This document shows, one piece after another, positions 7,976 through 16,645 of a stretch of DNA of 64,000 nucleotides. The notes beneath the pieces were generated by a model. It had not been told where the DNA came from. It worked only from the letters and a program-made list of their open reading frames with translations, and made no database searches. The first letter of the stretch is position 1, and every line of letters starts with the position of its first letter. The stretch comes from Alkaliphilus serpentinus (lineage in GTDB: Bacteria; Bacillota; Clostridia; Peptostreptococcales; Natronincolaceae): contig NZ_WBZB01000037.1 of the NCBI RefSeq assembly GCF_009017255.1, positions 28,007 through 92,006 of the forward strand, in the 5' to 3' direction. A program made the position numbers and the translations under genes.

Positions 7976-8602
7976 TCACTTACTATATTTATCAAACAAA
8001 TCATCCAAGGCTTCCCTTAAAAGAAATGCTTCTGTTTTATCGGTTTTCTTAGAAAGGTCTGCCAGCCTTTCTAATTGAGTTTTTGTAAAATAATTGGTTT
8101 TCTGCACCATACTTTCATTTTCGGCAAGGCAAATACGATTCTTCCCCTCTCTTTTGGCCCTAAACAAAGCACTATCAGCTGCCCTTAAAAGTTCTACTAC
8201 TGTTTTGGCATCCCTTGGATAGCTGGCTATTCCTCCACTGATTTTAATGGCGATTTCCTTTTTCCTACCTCCCAGCTGAAAGGTGTTTTTATCTAAATAT
8301 CTTCTGATTTCCTCCACAATAATTAACCCAGTTTCAGCTGAAGTGCTTGTAAAGAGGACATTAAACTCATCCTTATTACTACGACATACAAGATCGTGGT
8401 TTTTAATGTTTTGCTTTAATATGGACGCAATTTTTTTAATCACATCATCTCCTACGGATTCACCGTAATAGCTATTAACCGTTTCAAAATCATCAATATC
8501 TATCGAAGCCAAAGTAAAAACTTCCGAGCACCCCGAAACCATATCCTCTATCCTGTTTATGAAATCCTCTTTATCTAATATTCCTAAGATTTTACCAATC
8601 AT
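7976..8602 (-). CDS. GGDEF-domain protein fused to a ribbon-helix-helix-like tail
   Basis: 208 residues from the ATG at 8602, preceded by GAGGGGG; an upstream ATG at 8677 lacks a site. Residues about 10-160 are a GGDEF fold: SIDIDDFETVN (metal site, 33-43), then NKDEF (76-80) where GGDEF is expected, and SGGIASYP plus AADSALFRAKREGKNR near 122-156. The first two glycines of the active loop are replaced by Asn-Lys, so cyclase activity is doubtful. Residues 168-208 (KTNYFTKTQLERLADLSKKT, then EAFLLREALDDLFDKY) look like a ribbon-helix-helix DNA-binding or dimerising unit. No membrane or sensor domain. It may be a nucleotide-binding regulator rather than an enzyme. Confidence 0.8.
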   Translation of the reverse strand: MIGKILGILDKEDFINRIEDMVSGCSEVFTLASIDIDDFETVNSYYGESVGDDVIKKIASILKQNIKNHDLVCRSNKDEFNVLFTSTSAETGLIIVEEIRRYLDKNTFQLGGRKKEIAIKISGGIASYPRDAKTVVELLRAADSALFRAKREGKNRICLAENESMVQKTNYFTKTQLERLADLSKKTDKTEAFLLREALDDLFDKYSK

Positions 8603-8773
8603 TTCAATCCCCCTCTGTTTCAAATGGTTCCTCGTGTTATTTATATGTACCCATCTTTTTCTATTATTCATACCCAAATATAAAGTCTTCTAAAGGTTTA
8701 TTTTGATTAGCTAAGTAATAAAGCTACATTCACTAGAATATCTATTGAATATCTAAATCTTTGAGGTGATTAT

Positions 8774-10312
8774 ATGGAGAAAAAAACGTCCTTTATCATG
8801 GGAGTAGTATTACTTACCACAATTAATTTTATAGTAAGATCTATGGGTTTTATTTATCGAATTCTACTATCTAGGATGATAGGCCCCCAAGCCATAGGTT
8901 TATATCAGATGGTTTTCCCCTTTTTAATGGTTTTAATTACAATTCCAACAGCCGGAATACCCATAGCTGTTTCAAAGCTTGTAGCTAAAGAGAACTCCCT
9001 TAAAAATAGAAGAGGTATGTTCCAAATCCTACTTTTAGCTCTATCCATAGGAGGTATTTTGTCTTTAATATTAACATTATTTGTATCCTTTAAAATAGAC
9101 TTTATCACAGAAAGGGTCTTAAAAAATAATGATTTATATTTGCTTATTCTATGGATTATTCCCGCTATAAGCTTAATAACCTTTTCAAGCATCCTTAGGG
9201 GCTTCTTCTATGGAATCAAGGACATTAAGCCAGCGGCATTAGCCCAAATCATTGAACAGCTCAGCAGAATTACCTTTGTCCTTGCGGTATTATATATGAA
9301 AAAGCCTGATCACCCCATCACAATGGCAACCATCGCTATTATAGGTCTGTCTATTGGCGAACTCTTTGGCTTAATCTGTTTAATCCTCAGCTTTGGTGTT
9401 AGACGGATCTTTAAGATTATACCCTATAATAGAGTATTATCCTCAAACATCAAACAACTGAAGGACATCCTATATATCTCAGTGCCCATAACAATTAGCA
9501 GGCTTTTATCAGTGTTTATGCAAACGATTAATGCAATACTCATCCCCCATAGACTGATTATTTCAGGATACTCTCAGGTGGCTGCGGTAGAATTATTCGG
9601 AAAGATATCCGGGATGGCCATGCCCCTCCTATTTCTTCCCTTTACTGTGACTTCTGCTCTCGTCATAAACATCATCCCCAATATATCGGAGCAAATGGCA
9701 GTAAAGAATATAAAGGATATAGAAACAAAGGGTAATCAAGCCATAAGAATCACCCTTTTGGTGGCAATACCTACAACCCTTATATTTACTATTATGGGTA
9801 AAGAGCTGGCATCGTTAGTTTTCCATCAAAGAGATGTGGGCCTCTATCTTTCTCTCATTAGTTATTCTACATTATTCCTTTGCATGCAACATACCCTATC
9901 GGGAATCCTCCATGGCTTGGGTAAGCAGGTAATCACAACTATCAATTTCCTATTGGGTATGACAATTCAATTGTACTGCACCTATTATTTAGTACCCAAT
10001 CCCCGTTATGGTATCTATGGATTTATTATTGGCTTTACCTTATCCTCCTTTGTGATATTCACATTGAATTTGATATCCTTAAGACGTTATATGCCCATAA
10101 GATTATCCATTGTAAACACATTAATCAAACCCATCACTGCAGCACTAATGGCGGTAGGAACTATGTTTTACCTATATTACCATCCAATTTTAAGTTTCTC
10201 ACCAAATCTATATTCTGCAATGGTCTTTATTTTTGGTGGTTTTCTATACCTAGCCATATTAGTTATGACGAAGGCAGTAGATGCTAGGTCCATAATTAAA
10301 AATATTAAATGA
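8774..10312 (+). CDS. spoVB: Polysaccharide flippase, SpoVB family
   Basis: 512-residue integral membrane protein with about 14 predicted helices, matching the MurJ/SpoVB/Wzx branch of the MOP superfamily. The N-terminus (NFIVRSMGFIYRILLSRMIG) carries the family's conserved charged residues in helix 1, and PTAGIPIAVSKLVA follows, typical of SpoVB-like proteins. In spore formers SpoVB is needed for cortex peptidoglycan; related YtgP proteins act in lipid II flipping. GAGGTGATTAT precedes the ATG. It is a single-gene transcript. Whether this copy serves sporulation or vegetative wall synthesis cannot be read from sequence alone. Confidence 0.8.
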   Translation: MEKKTSFIMGVVLLTTINFIVRSMGFIYRILLSRMIGPQAIGLYQMVFPFLMVLITIPTAGIPIAVSKLVAKENSLKNRRGMFQILLLALSIGGILSLILTLFVSFKIDFITERVLKNNDLYLLILWIIPAISLITFSSILRGFFYGIKDIKPAALAQIIEQLSRITFVLAVLYMKKPDHPITMATIAIIGLSIGELFGLICLILSFGVRRIFKIIPYNRVLSSNIKQLKDILYISVPITISRLLSVFMQTINAILIPHRLIISGYSQVAAVELFGKISGMAMPLLFLPFTVTSALVINIIPNISEQMAVKNIKDIETKGNQAIRITLLVAIPTTLIFTIMGKELASLVFHQRDVGLYLSLISYSTLFLCMQHTLSGILHGLGKQVITTINFLLGMTIQLYCTYYLVPNPRYGIYGFIIGFTLSSFVIFTLNLISLRRYMPIRLSIVNTLIKPITAALMAVGTMFYLYYHPILSFSPNLYSAMVFIFGGFLYLAILVMTKAVDARSIIKNIK

Positions 10313-10365
10313 AGGTTGTATTAATTTAAGACTATAATTTATATAACTTATGCTACTATCTTAAA

Positions 10366-10416
10366 GACCCCTACATTTTAAAACTAAGAAGTTCTCTGTT
10401 TTAAAGTATAGGGGTT
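10366..10416. repeat. Foldback element between convergent genes, probable bidirectional terminator
   Basis: Long inverted repeat: CCCCTACATTTTAAAAC on the left and GTTTTAAAGTATAGGGG on the right around a short TAAGAAGTTCTCT loop. The left arm and loop resemble the inner arm of the larger repeat at 25.1-25.3 kb (CTATATTTTAAAACTGAGAA). It lies between the ends of the flippase and polX genes and could stop transcription from both. Confidence 0.7.
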
Positions 10417-10438
10417 TGAAAAAGTATATGGAAATATT

Positions 10439-12169
10439 TCATATATTTGATTTTCTTTTCCGCAAAAACTCCAATACTTTATCTGTTTCCCAGCTATTTA
10501 AAACATTGGCCTCCTCCAGCCAGCCCTTTCTAGCCACACCAACACCATATTGGATATCATCAATTCCCTCTACTCTATGGGCATCGGGTTCTATAGCAAT
10601 GAAAACTCCCCTTTCTTTCGCAAATCTGCACATTCTCCAATCAAGCTCAAGTCGATGGGGATTGCTATTGATTTCTATAGCAACTTGATTTTTTCCACAG
10701 GCTTCAATAACCGCCTCTATATCTAAGGTGTAAGATGGTCTTGATAATAATAGTCTTCCCGTCGCATGGCCAAGAATGGTTAGGTAGCGATTATTAATGG
10801 CCTTTATCAGCCGTTTGGTCATGGTATTTATATCCATACTAAAATTGGAATGAATTGAACCAATTATATAATCAAAGGACTCTAGAACTTCATCACTGTA
10901 ATCTAAGGAACCATCAGCAAGGATATCTGATTCAATACCCTTTAGGATAACAATATCCTTATATTTTTCCTGCAGTATACCAATTTCCTCATGCTGCCTT
11001 TTAATGTCCTCCTCCTTTAAACCACCTGCGTAGATGGCACTCCTACTATGATCAGAAATTCCGATATATTTGAAGCCTAAGGAAATCCCCTTCTGAACCA
11101 ACTCTTCAATGGTGTTATGTCCATCACTATAATTGCTATGGATATGCATGACGCCCTTTATGTCAGAAGTCTTAATCAGATTGGGTAGATTACCCTTCTC
11201 TGCAGCTTCAATTTCTCCATTATTCTCTCTAATCTCAGGGGGAATATAATCTAGTTGTAACAGCTTGTATAGATCTTCCTCTGTTTTTACAGGTTGAGGG
11301 TTATCACCTTTAAAAATTCCATATTCATTAACCTTATAGCCCATCTCCTTGGCCCTCTGTCTTAGGGCAGTATTATGCTCCTTACTGCCTGTAAAATGCT
11401 GCAGAGCATTGGGATACTCCCCATCACCAACAAGCCTTAGGTCCACGTTAATTCCCATGGGTAAGCGAAGGCTGCTTTTGGTGATCCCCTTTTCCTTCAC
11501 ATCTTTAATACCCTCCAAAGATGTAAAAAAATCCATTACAGCCAGTCTATTGTCTTCATCACAGCTGGCAATAATATCAATATCCTTAATGGTTTCCTTG
11601 TGGCGTCTTATGCTTCCTGCCAGACTCACCCTTTTAATCAGGGGATTGGTTTTTAAGACCTTAACCATCTCATTACCATAGGCTAAACCCGTTGAAATAA
11701 GATATTGACCGCTGAAGTTTTTATAGTTCTCTATTCCTTCTAAAATTTTCTTAGTGGTTTTTTCTCCAAAACCTTTAAGGTTGGATAATTTATCTTCAAG
11801 ACAGGCCCTCTCCAGTTCCTCCACAGAGGTTATGTTCAGCTTATCATATAGAACCCTAACCTTTTTAGGACCAAGACCCTGTATTTTTAGCAATTCCAAT
11901 AAACCTTCAGGAAATTCTTCCTTTAGTCTTCGATAAAATTCTAACTCCCCCGTCTTAACAAGCTCAATAATTTTTTCCTCTAGAGCCTTGCCAATCCCCT
12001 CGATTTCATGGAGGCGATTCTCCTCCACCAGCTGATGTAAATCCTCCTCCATCAGTTCAATGATTCTAGCTCCATTATAATAAGCCCTTACCTTGAAGGG
12101 ATTTTCACCTTTTAGCTCCATCAAAACTCCAATTTCTTCAAAAATTCTACTGATCTCATTTTTATCCAT
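10439..12169 (-). CDS. polX: DNA polymerase X family with PHP domain
   Basis: 576 residues, the bacterial PolX layout. The N-terminal helix-hairpin-helix region contains IEGIGKALEEKI, IQGLGPKKVRVLY and LKGFGEKTTKKIL. The polymerase palm follows with GSIRRHKETIKDIDII, holding the catalytic Asp pair, then a thumb with LQHFTGSKEHN. From about 340 there is a PHP domain, MHIHSNYSDG, ISDHSRS, GSIHSNF, GHATGRLL and EPDAHR, giving 3'-5' exonuclease or phosphatase activity. Expected role is base-excision gap repair. The ATG at 12169 has GGGAGGG upstream; a more distal ATG at 12184 lies in that site. Single gene with the terminator at 12230 upstream. Confidence 0.93.
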   Translation of the reverse strand: MDKNEISRIFEEIGVLMELKGENPFKVRAYYNGARIIELMEEDLHQLVEENRLHEIEGIGKALEEKIIELVKTGELEFYRRLKEEFPEGLLELLKIQGLGPKKVRVLYDKLNITSVEELERACLEDKLSNLKGFGEKTTKKILEGIENYKNFSGQYLISTGLAYGNEMVKVLKTNPLIKRVSLAGSIRRHKETIKDIDIIASCDEDNRLAVMDFFTSLEGIKDVKEKGITKSSLRLPMGINVDLRLVGDGEYPNALQHFTGSKEHNTALRQRAKEMGYKVNEYGIFKGDNPQPVKTEEDLYKLLQLDYIPPEIRENNGEIEAAEKGNLPNLIKTSDIKGVMHIHSNYSDGHNTIEELVQKGISLGFKYIGISDHSRSAIYAGGLKEEDIKRQHEEIGILQEKYKDIVILKGIESDILADGSLDYSDEVLESFDYIIGSIHSNFSMDINTMTKRLIKAINNRYLTILGHATGRLLLSRPSYTLDIEAVIEACGKNQVAIEINSNPHRLELDWRMCRFAKERGVFIAIEPDAHRVEGIDDIQYGVGVARKGWLEEANVLNSWETDKVLEFLRKRKSNI

Positions 12170-12229
12170 AAAATACCCTCCCATTAAGGCTGTTATAATA
12201 GATTATATCCCATTTACATCCTCTCTAAC

Positions 12230-12268
12230 AAAGAGAAAAGAAAAACCCCTCTATATGGAAAGAGGGGG
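12230..12268 (-). terminator. Terminator of the moeA operon
   Basis: On the minus strand, stem CCCCTCT/AGAGGGG with an 8-base loop is followed by TTTTTCTTTTCTCTTTG. It separates the molybdopterin operon from polX. Confidence 0.7.
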
Positions 12269-12270
12269 TA

Positions 12271-12316
12271 AAATTGAATAATTAAAATTAAAATGAAAAA
12301 TTGAAAGTTAAAATGA
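12271..12316. repeat. Degenerate heptad tract
   Basis: AT-rich run that keeps a 7-base period (AATTGAA, TAATTAA, AATTAAA, ATGAAAA, ATTGAAA, GTTAAAA). Confidence 0.5.
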
Positions 12317-12377
12317 TCTTATCTTTGTTCTTTTTGAAATGCTTTATTTATTTGCTTCGACTATTCGAAGCGTCCTT

Positions 12378-12412
12378 AATTCAACATTCAACATTCAACA
12401 TTTAACATTAGG
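12378..12412. repeat. Heptanucleotide tandem repeat
   Basis: ATTCAAC three times, then ATTTAACATT. Same unit, reverse orientation, as the repeat at 7929. Confidence 0.9.
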
Positions 12413-12609
12413 TAGCTAGTTAATTTATCAAAAAAACTCTATAATAGGCTAATGAAGTTTTGATTTGTTGCTAGATTATTTTCCTCAAAACTATAATTAT
12501 ATTAATGATGTGGTTTTCCAGAAAATATCTAGCTAAGCGACTAACACTAAACAAGTTTCGGCTATCTGCTTATAGCTAAGTGACTAACTCCAATCAGAGA
12601 TTGGGTTAT

Positions 12610-13044
12610 CTACTTAATTATCTCAATCTTGTCTCCAGCCTTTACAATTCCGCCCTTTAAAACCTTTGTAAAGATTCCTTCCTTTGGCATTACACAATCG
12701 CCAACCGTATGGAAAATGGCACATCTAGAGTGACATTCCTTACCAATTTGGGTAACCTCTTGAACTGTGTCCCCTATCTGAAGTCTGGTTCCAATAGGTA
12801 GCTCATACAGTTTAATTCCTTCGGTAGTAATATTTTCTGCAAATCTCCCTGGGGTTAGATCCTCCACCCCCATAGCCTTGATTTTTTCAATGCTCTCTTG
12901 GCCCAATAAACTTACTTGCCTATGCCAATCTCCACCATGGGAATCATTCTTTAGTCCAAAGTTCTCCATAAATTCTCCTATTTCAATCGGATCCTTCGGT
13001 ATTCCCTTTTTACTACTGATATTTATTGATAATACCTTTGCCAT
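12610..13044 (-). CDS. MOSC domain protein
   Basis: 144 residues covering a single MOSC domain: NDSHGGDWHRQVSLLGQESI near 33-52, GRFAENITTEG near 66, and IGKECHSRCAIF near 100, which has the conserved cysteine of MOSC proteins thought to carry sulfur for molybdenum enzymes. It lacks the extra domain of MOSC sulfurases. It is third in an operon with two MoeA-type genes (11 bases after the second) so a role in molybdenum or tungsten cofactor maturation or sulfuration is likely. AGGAGGG precedes the ATG by 6 bases. Confidence 0.88.
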   Translation of the reverse strand: MAKVLSINISSKKGIPKDPIEIGEFMENFGLKNDSHGGDWHRQVSLLGQESIEKIKAMGVEDLTPGRFAENITTEGIKLYELPIGTRLQIGDTVQEVTQIGKECHSRCAIFHTVGDCVMPKEGIFTKVLKGGIVKAGDKIEIIK

Positions 13045-13055
13045 TTATAGCCCTC

Positions 13056-14975
13056 CTAAATCAAAATAATCTTTCCTATATTTTCCGTATTATATCCTCC
13101 CAATGCTTCAATGGAATGAATAAACTCATGATTCTTCATTGCAGCTATTAAGTCTTCAATCTTTTCATCCTTTAGTAAAGCCTGAGGTAAAAGCAGATCA
13201 TAATCCTCCCAAGCAATTGGGATAAAATCTAAACCCATTGTTTTGGCAGCGGAGTAAACTCCCATACCACAATCAGCCGTCCCCCCTGCTATGGCAGCAG
13301 CAACAGCCATATGGGTGGTCATTTCTCTCTCATAGCCTTGAATTTCTTCTGCTTTAATTTTCTCCCTTTGCAGATAATAATCCAAAAGAATTCTAGTTCC
13401 AGCCCCCCTTTGACGATTCACAAAAAGTACATCCTGTCTTTTCAAATCTTCAATACCTTTAATACCCTTGGGATTTCCCCCTTTTATCATTAAGCCTTGG
13501 CTTCTGCCAACAAATTTCATTAAGGCCATTTTTTCACCTTTAATATACTGTTTTACATAGCTTGTATTGTATTCCCCAGAGGTTGTATCCATTAAGTGAA
13601 TGGGAGCAATATGACACTCACCCTTTCTCATGGCCATGATACCTCCAAGACTACCTACATGGGCGGAGGACAAAAACAAACTACTTTTATTTTTATGCAG
13701 TTGATTACCCAATAAGTCCATTACTAAATCGTGACTTCCAATCGATACAATAGTGTTTTCGATTTCATCAGCGGCTTTAAACAATCTAATTTCAACCTGA
13801 CTACCAGCCTCATAGCCTTCAAGCCTTTGAGGAACCACCAATACCCCATCAGCTCTAACCAAGGACATGGTTACCCCAGCTCCCCTTTCAAGGGGAGTTG
13901 CGATTAGTTTACCCTGCACACTTCCCAGCTTAACACGAATGTATTCTTCGTATTTAATGGACGATACCACTCTACGGGATAGGGTAGCAGTTATAGTGGC
14001 GGTTTTCATAAATCTATGATGAGTATAGATAGCCAACAGGGGCTTTATAAAAAACTCCATGGTGAAGTAGGCAGAAACAGGGTAACCAGGTATTCCTACA
14101 ACAGGCTTATTCTTTACCATAGCCAATATAACGGGCTTTCCTGGCTTCGTAGCCACACCATGGATTATCACTTCTCCAATTTCCCTTAATACATTGGCTG
14201 TATAATCCTTAGACCCTGCCGATGATCCTGCATTTATCACCACCACATCATTTTCATCCACTGCCTTTAATATACTGTCCTTAATAAGCTGATATTCATC
14301 TGGAACTACAGGATAACGTTTGGGCAAACCTTTATATTCCTTAATCATGGCAGCAAACATACTAGAATTAGATTCGATTATTTTCCCATCCTCAAGGGGA
14401 GCATCAACATGAATGATTTCAGACCCCGTCGGAATAATCCCTACAGTGGGCTCTTTATACACTTCAACCTCTCGAATCTGTCCAGCCAATAATGCACCAA
14501 TATCCACAGGCCTGATTCTGTGTTTAGCAGATATGATTAGTTCACCCTCTACAATATCCTCTCCAATGGGCCTTATGTGCTGCCAAACTCCTGCTCCACT
14601 ATAGATTTCTATCCAGTCTCCGTCGATTTCCACAATATCCTCAATCATGATAACGGCATCAAAGGGGTCCTTTATGATTCCCCCCGTATTAATGTAGATA
14701 AAATCCTTAGCTCTTTTAAGCCTTACTGGATTAGCTTCACTGGCCCCATAGGTACTAGAAGCAACCACTGCAACACCATCCATTGCAGCAGCACTGTAAT
14801 TAGGGGAGGATTTTTGGGCAAATATCGGAGAAACCGTTACCCGATCTAAAGCTTCATCTACAGGGATGATTTCTGTAGCTTTAAAGACTTTGTCCATTAG
14901 TACTCTATTTATAAACCTTTCCTTTGCCTCTTCTAAAGGAACATTGGTTAAGTATATATTTCTATCCTCTTTCAT
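13056..14975 (-). CDS. MoeA-like molybdopterin enzyme fused to a PBP-like domain
   Basis: 639 residues in two parts. Residues 1 to about 410 are MoeA-like: EALDRVTVSPIFA, SAAAMDGVAV, a GSEI(I)-type MoCF motif VGIIPTGSEI, NAGSSAGSKDY and KPGKPVILA plus VGIPGYPVSAYF. Residues 420-639 are a periplasmic-binding-protein-like domain (SIGSHDLVMDLLG, SSAHVGSLGGIMAMRKGECH, FVNRQRGAGTR), without a signal peptide, so it works in the cytoplasm. This fusion is common in anaerobes; the extra domain may bind molybdate, tungstate or a cofactor. It sits 16 bases after a second moeA, suggesting separate steps or metals. AGGAGG precedes the ATG. Confidence 0.9.
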   Translation of the reverse strand: MKEDRNIYLTNVPLEEAKERFINRVLMDKVFKATEIIPVDEALDRVTVSPIFAQKSSPNYSAAAMDGVAVVASSTYGASEANPVRLKRAKDFIYINTGGIIKDPFDAVIMIEDIVEIDGDWIEIYSGAGVWQHIRPIGEDIVEGELIISAKHRIRPVDIGALLAGQIREVEVYKEPTVGIIPTGSEIIHVDAPLEDGKIIESNSSMFAAMIKEYKGLPKRYPVVPDEYQLIKDSILKAVDENDVVVINAGSSAGSKDYTANVLREIGEVIIHGVATKPGKPVILAMVKNKPVVGIPGYPVSAYFTMEFFIKPLLAIYTHHRFMKTATITATLSRRVVSSIKYEEYIRVKLGSVQGKLIATPLERGAGVTMSLVRADGVLVVPQRLEGYEAGSQVEIRLFKAADEIENTIVSIGSHDLVMDLLGNQLHKNKSSLFLSSAHVGSLGGIMAMRKGECHIAPIHLMDTTSGEYNTSYVKQYIKGEKMALMKFVGRSQGLMIKGGNPKGIKGIEDLKRQDVLFVNRQRGAGTRILLDYYLQREKIKAEEIQGYEREMTTHMAVAAAIAGGTADCGMGVYSAAKTMGLDFIPIAWEDYDLLLPQALLKDEKIEDLIAAMKNHEFIHSIEALGGYNTENIGKIILI

Positions 14976-14991
14976 ACAACTTCCTCCTCGG

Positions 14992-16218
14992 TTAGAATAG
15001 GTAAACCTTTACTGGTTGTCCCTTATGAACTCCCTCTTGATTTTGCTCTATAATGACGTAGCCTAGGGAATTTGTCATCATAGTTAACATCCCAGATTTT
15101 CCATGGAGGGGGTAAACCAGCTTTTTGTTTTCCTCCTCTTTAATATTCACCATTACATAATGCTCCCTTCCATCAGCTGATGGAATGTTCACTGTCATTT
15201 CTCCCAATATATAAGGTTTAGCTGATGTTACTCCTTGAATAGCTTCTATAAAGCTCCTTACTAGAACATTATAAACAACCAAAGCAGAAACCGGCTGGCC
15301 CGGCAGCCCAAAAACTGCTTTGTCATGCACCTTTCCTACTATTGTAGGTTTTCCTGGTTTTACTGCAATTCCATGAATGAAAACCCCCGGTTCACCCAGT
15401 TGATTAATGGCATCCTTTGTAACATCCCGAGTTCCCATTGAGCTTCCACCAGAAACTAAGACCATATCACTAATTTGTAAAAACTCACTAATCTTAGTTT
15501 TTAACAACTGTAATTGATCCTTTACCACTGCTGTGGCTGTTACTTGGCAGCCATCCTTTATAAGGGCAGCAGCCAAGCTGTAGGTGTTCATATCCCGAAT
15601 TTGTCCCCTTTTCATTTTATCCTGAGGGCCAACAATTTCGTCTCCGGTGGAGATTATTCCAACCCTCAACTTCTTAAAGACAGGTATTTCATTAAATCCC
15701 ATACCCCCTAAAACACCAATATCTTGACCCCTTAATATCAAGCCCTTTTTTAAAACCATCTCACCCTCTTTAATATCCTCACCCTTTAAAAGACAGTTTT
15801 CATGAGGGGCCACACCTTTATATATACATATTGTAGCATCATCTAGAGCTTCGGTATATTCAACCATCACTACACCGTCACTTCCTTCTGGAAGCATACC
15901 ACCGGTTGGGACATAGCAGCATTCACCATCTTCAACCCTCAAGCTAGTAGACTTACCCATCTCAACCTCCCCCACTACGTTAAAGAAGCCAGGAAGTCCT
16001 TCACTGCAGCCTATAGTTGATTTTGACTTAACTGCATAGCCATCCACTGTAGATCTGTTAAAGTCTGGAACATTTATTGGAGATAAAATATCTTCTGCTA
16101 GTATTCGACCGGAGGCTTCATATAGAGATATGTATTCTATATCCATCCTCCAATTGTTAAAATTCTCCTTAGTTAATACCTTTGCTTCCTTCATCGATAG
16201 GGTCTTTAATAGCTCCAT
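14992..16218 (-). CDS. moeA: Molybdopterin molybdotransferase
   Basis: 408 residues, standard MoeA length. Motifs in order: EASGRILAEDI, FNRSTVDGYAVK (30s-70s), GCCYVPTGG-like CCYVPTGGMLPEG, the MoCF core VGIISTGDEIV, VSGGSSMGTRDV, KPGKPTIVG and GLPGQPVSALVV. MoeA inserts molybdate (or tungstate, in some paralogues) into adenylated molybdopterin. First gene of the operon, with GGGGAGG seven bases before the ATG and a structured leader of about 260 nucleotides. With an AOR and moaC in the same window, the operon probably serves a tungsten or molybdenum enzyme system. Confidence 0.93.
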   Translation of the reverse strand: MELLKTLSMKEAKVLTKENFNNWRMDIEYISLYEASGRILAEDILSPINVPDFNRSTVDGYAVKSKSTIGCSEGLPGFFNVVGEVEMGKSTSLRVEDGECCYVPTGGMLPEGSDGVVMVEYTEALDDATICIYKGVAPHENCLLKGEDIKEGEMVLKKGLILRGQDIGVLGGMGFNEIPVFKKLRVGIISTGDEIVGPQDKMKRGQIRDMNTYSLAAALIKDGCQVTATAVVKDQLQLLKTKISEFLQISDMVLVSGGSSMGTRDVTKDAINQLGEPGVFIHGIAVKPGKPTIVGKVHDKAVFGLPGQPVSALVVYNVLVRSFIEAIQGVTSAKPYILGEMTVNIPSADGREHYVMVNIKEEENKKLVYPLHGKSGMLTMMTNSLGYVIIEQNQEGVHKGQPVKVYLF

Positions 16219-16302
16219 TAAAAATCCTCCCCTTTATGTTTAATTGGTAAATTGGTGAATTTCAAGTTGAATTCATTGTTATTATATGTATTGGAGATCA
16301 AA

Positions 16303-16340
16303 ATATAAAAAATAAAAGCCAACCCTATGGATTAGCTTTT
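16303..16340 (-). terminator. Terminator inside the moeA leader (attenuator)
   Basis: Minus strand: 12-bp stem, AAAAGCTAATCC with GGGTTGGCTTTT including two G-U pairs, 3-base loop, then ATTTTTTAT. It lies about 90 bases before moeA, so expression must depend on its being avoided. Confidence 0.75.
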
Positions 16341-16478
16341 TAACAGTAGCTTTATATTCTATGCTAATAAATTTCCTTTCCAAGGGTGGGAGGTAAAGGA
16401 ATTTCTTCTTTTACCCATAGGTGATAAATCGTAGCTTAGGCCTTAGATTTATGCACTCGGAAATTTTCTATGAATCTA
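16310..16478 (-). promoter_or_regulatory. Structured moeA leader, candidate molybdenum/tungsten-cofactor riboswitch
   Basis: Leader on the minus strand. A closing stem pairs AAATTTCC (16459-16466) with GGAAATTT (16369-16376). Inside are a hairpin GTGcATAAATC/GATTTATCAC with a loop of about 15 bases and another pairing GGTAAA/TTTACC, next to a pyrimidine-rich CCTCCCACCC. Downstream is an intrinsic terminator. Position before a molybdopterin operon suggests the Moco/Tuco class, but I could not match the consensus base by base. Confidence 0.5.
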
Positions 16479-16484
16479 ATCATA

Positions 16485-16513
16485 ATCTTACCATAATTCA
16501 GTAAATAGTTCAA
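16485..16513 (-). promoter_or_regulatory. Promoter of the moeA operon
   Basis: TTGAAC at 16508-16513 and TAAGAT at 16485-16490 with a 17-base spacer; transcription would start near 16478, exactly at the structured leader. Confidence 0.6.
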
Positions 16514-16540
16514 TAATATCCTAGAGTTGTAAAGTCCTTA

Positions 16541-16565
16541 GAGGTATGACGGCTTTTCATCAGTC
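16541..16565. repeat. Remnant right end of an inverted-repeat element
   Basis: TATGACGGCTTTTCATCAGTCT matches the right end of the element at 16916-17040 (TATGGCGGCTTTTCACCAGTCT type) with a few changes. It directly abuts the terminator hairpin at 16570. The left end is not found. Confidence 0.65.
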
Positions 16566-16605
16566 TAAAATGAAGAGGGAGTAGCCTAGGCCACTCCCTC
16601 TTCAT
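16566..16605 (-). terminator. Strong terminator, minus strand
   Basis: Thirteen-base perfect stem (ATGAAGAGGGAGT / ACTCCCTCTTCAT) with a 10-base loop that is itself palindromic (AGCCTAGGCC), then TTTTAGAC on the minus strand. It would end a transcript crossing the structured element at 16646-16721. Confidence 0.7.
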
Positions 16606-16645
16606 GAAGATAACATTGGGAAATTATCTTTTATTTGTAGTTTAA

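Larger units (their letters stand above)
12185..12609. other. Non-coding interval between polX and the MOSC gene
   Basis: 425 bases without a credible gene. It holds a terminator at 12230-12268, a degenerate heptad tract at 12271-12316, a clean heptad repeat at 12378-12412 and AT-rich sequence. Nothing else recognised. Confidence 0.7.

Noticed and set aside
11349..11681. 110-codon frame on the plus strand within polX
   Set aside because: Shadow frame antisense to conserved polymerase motifs.
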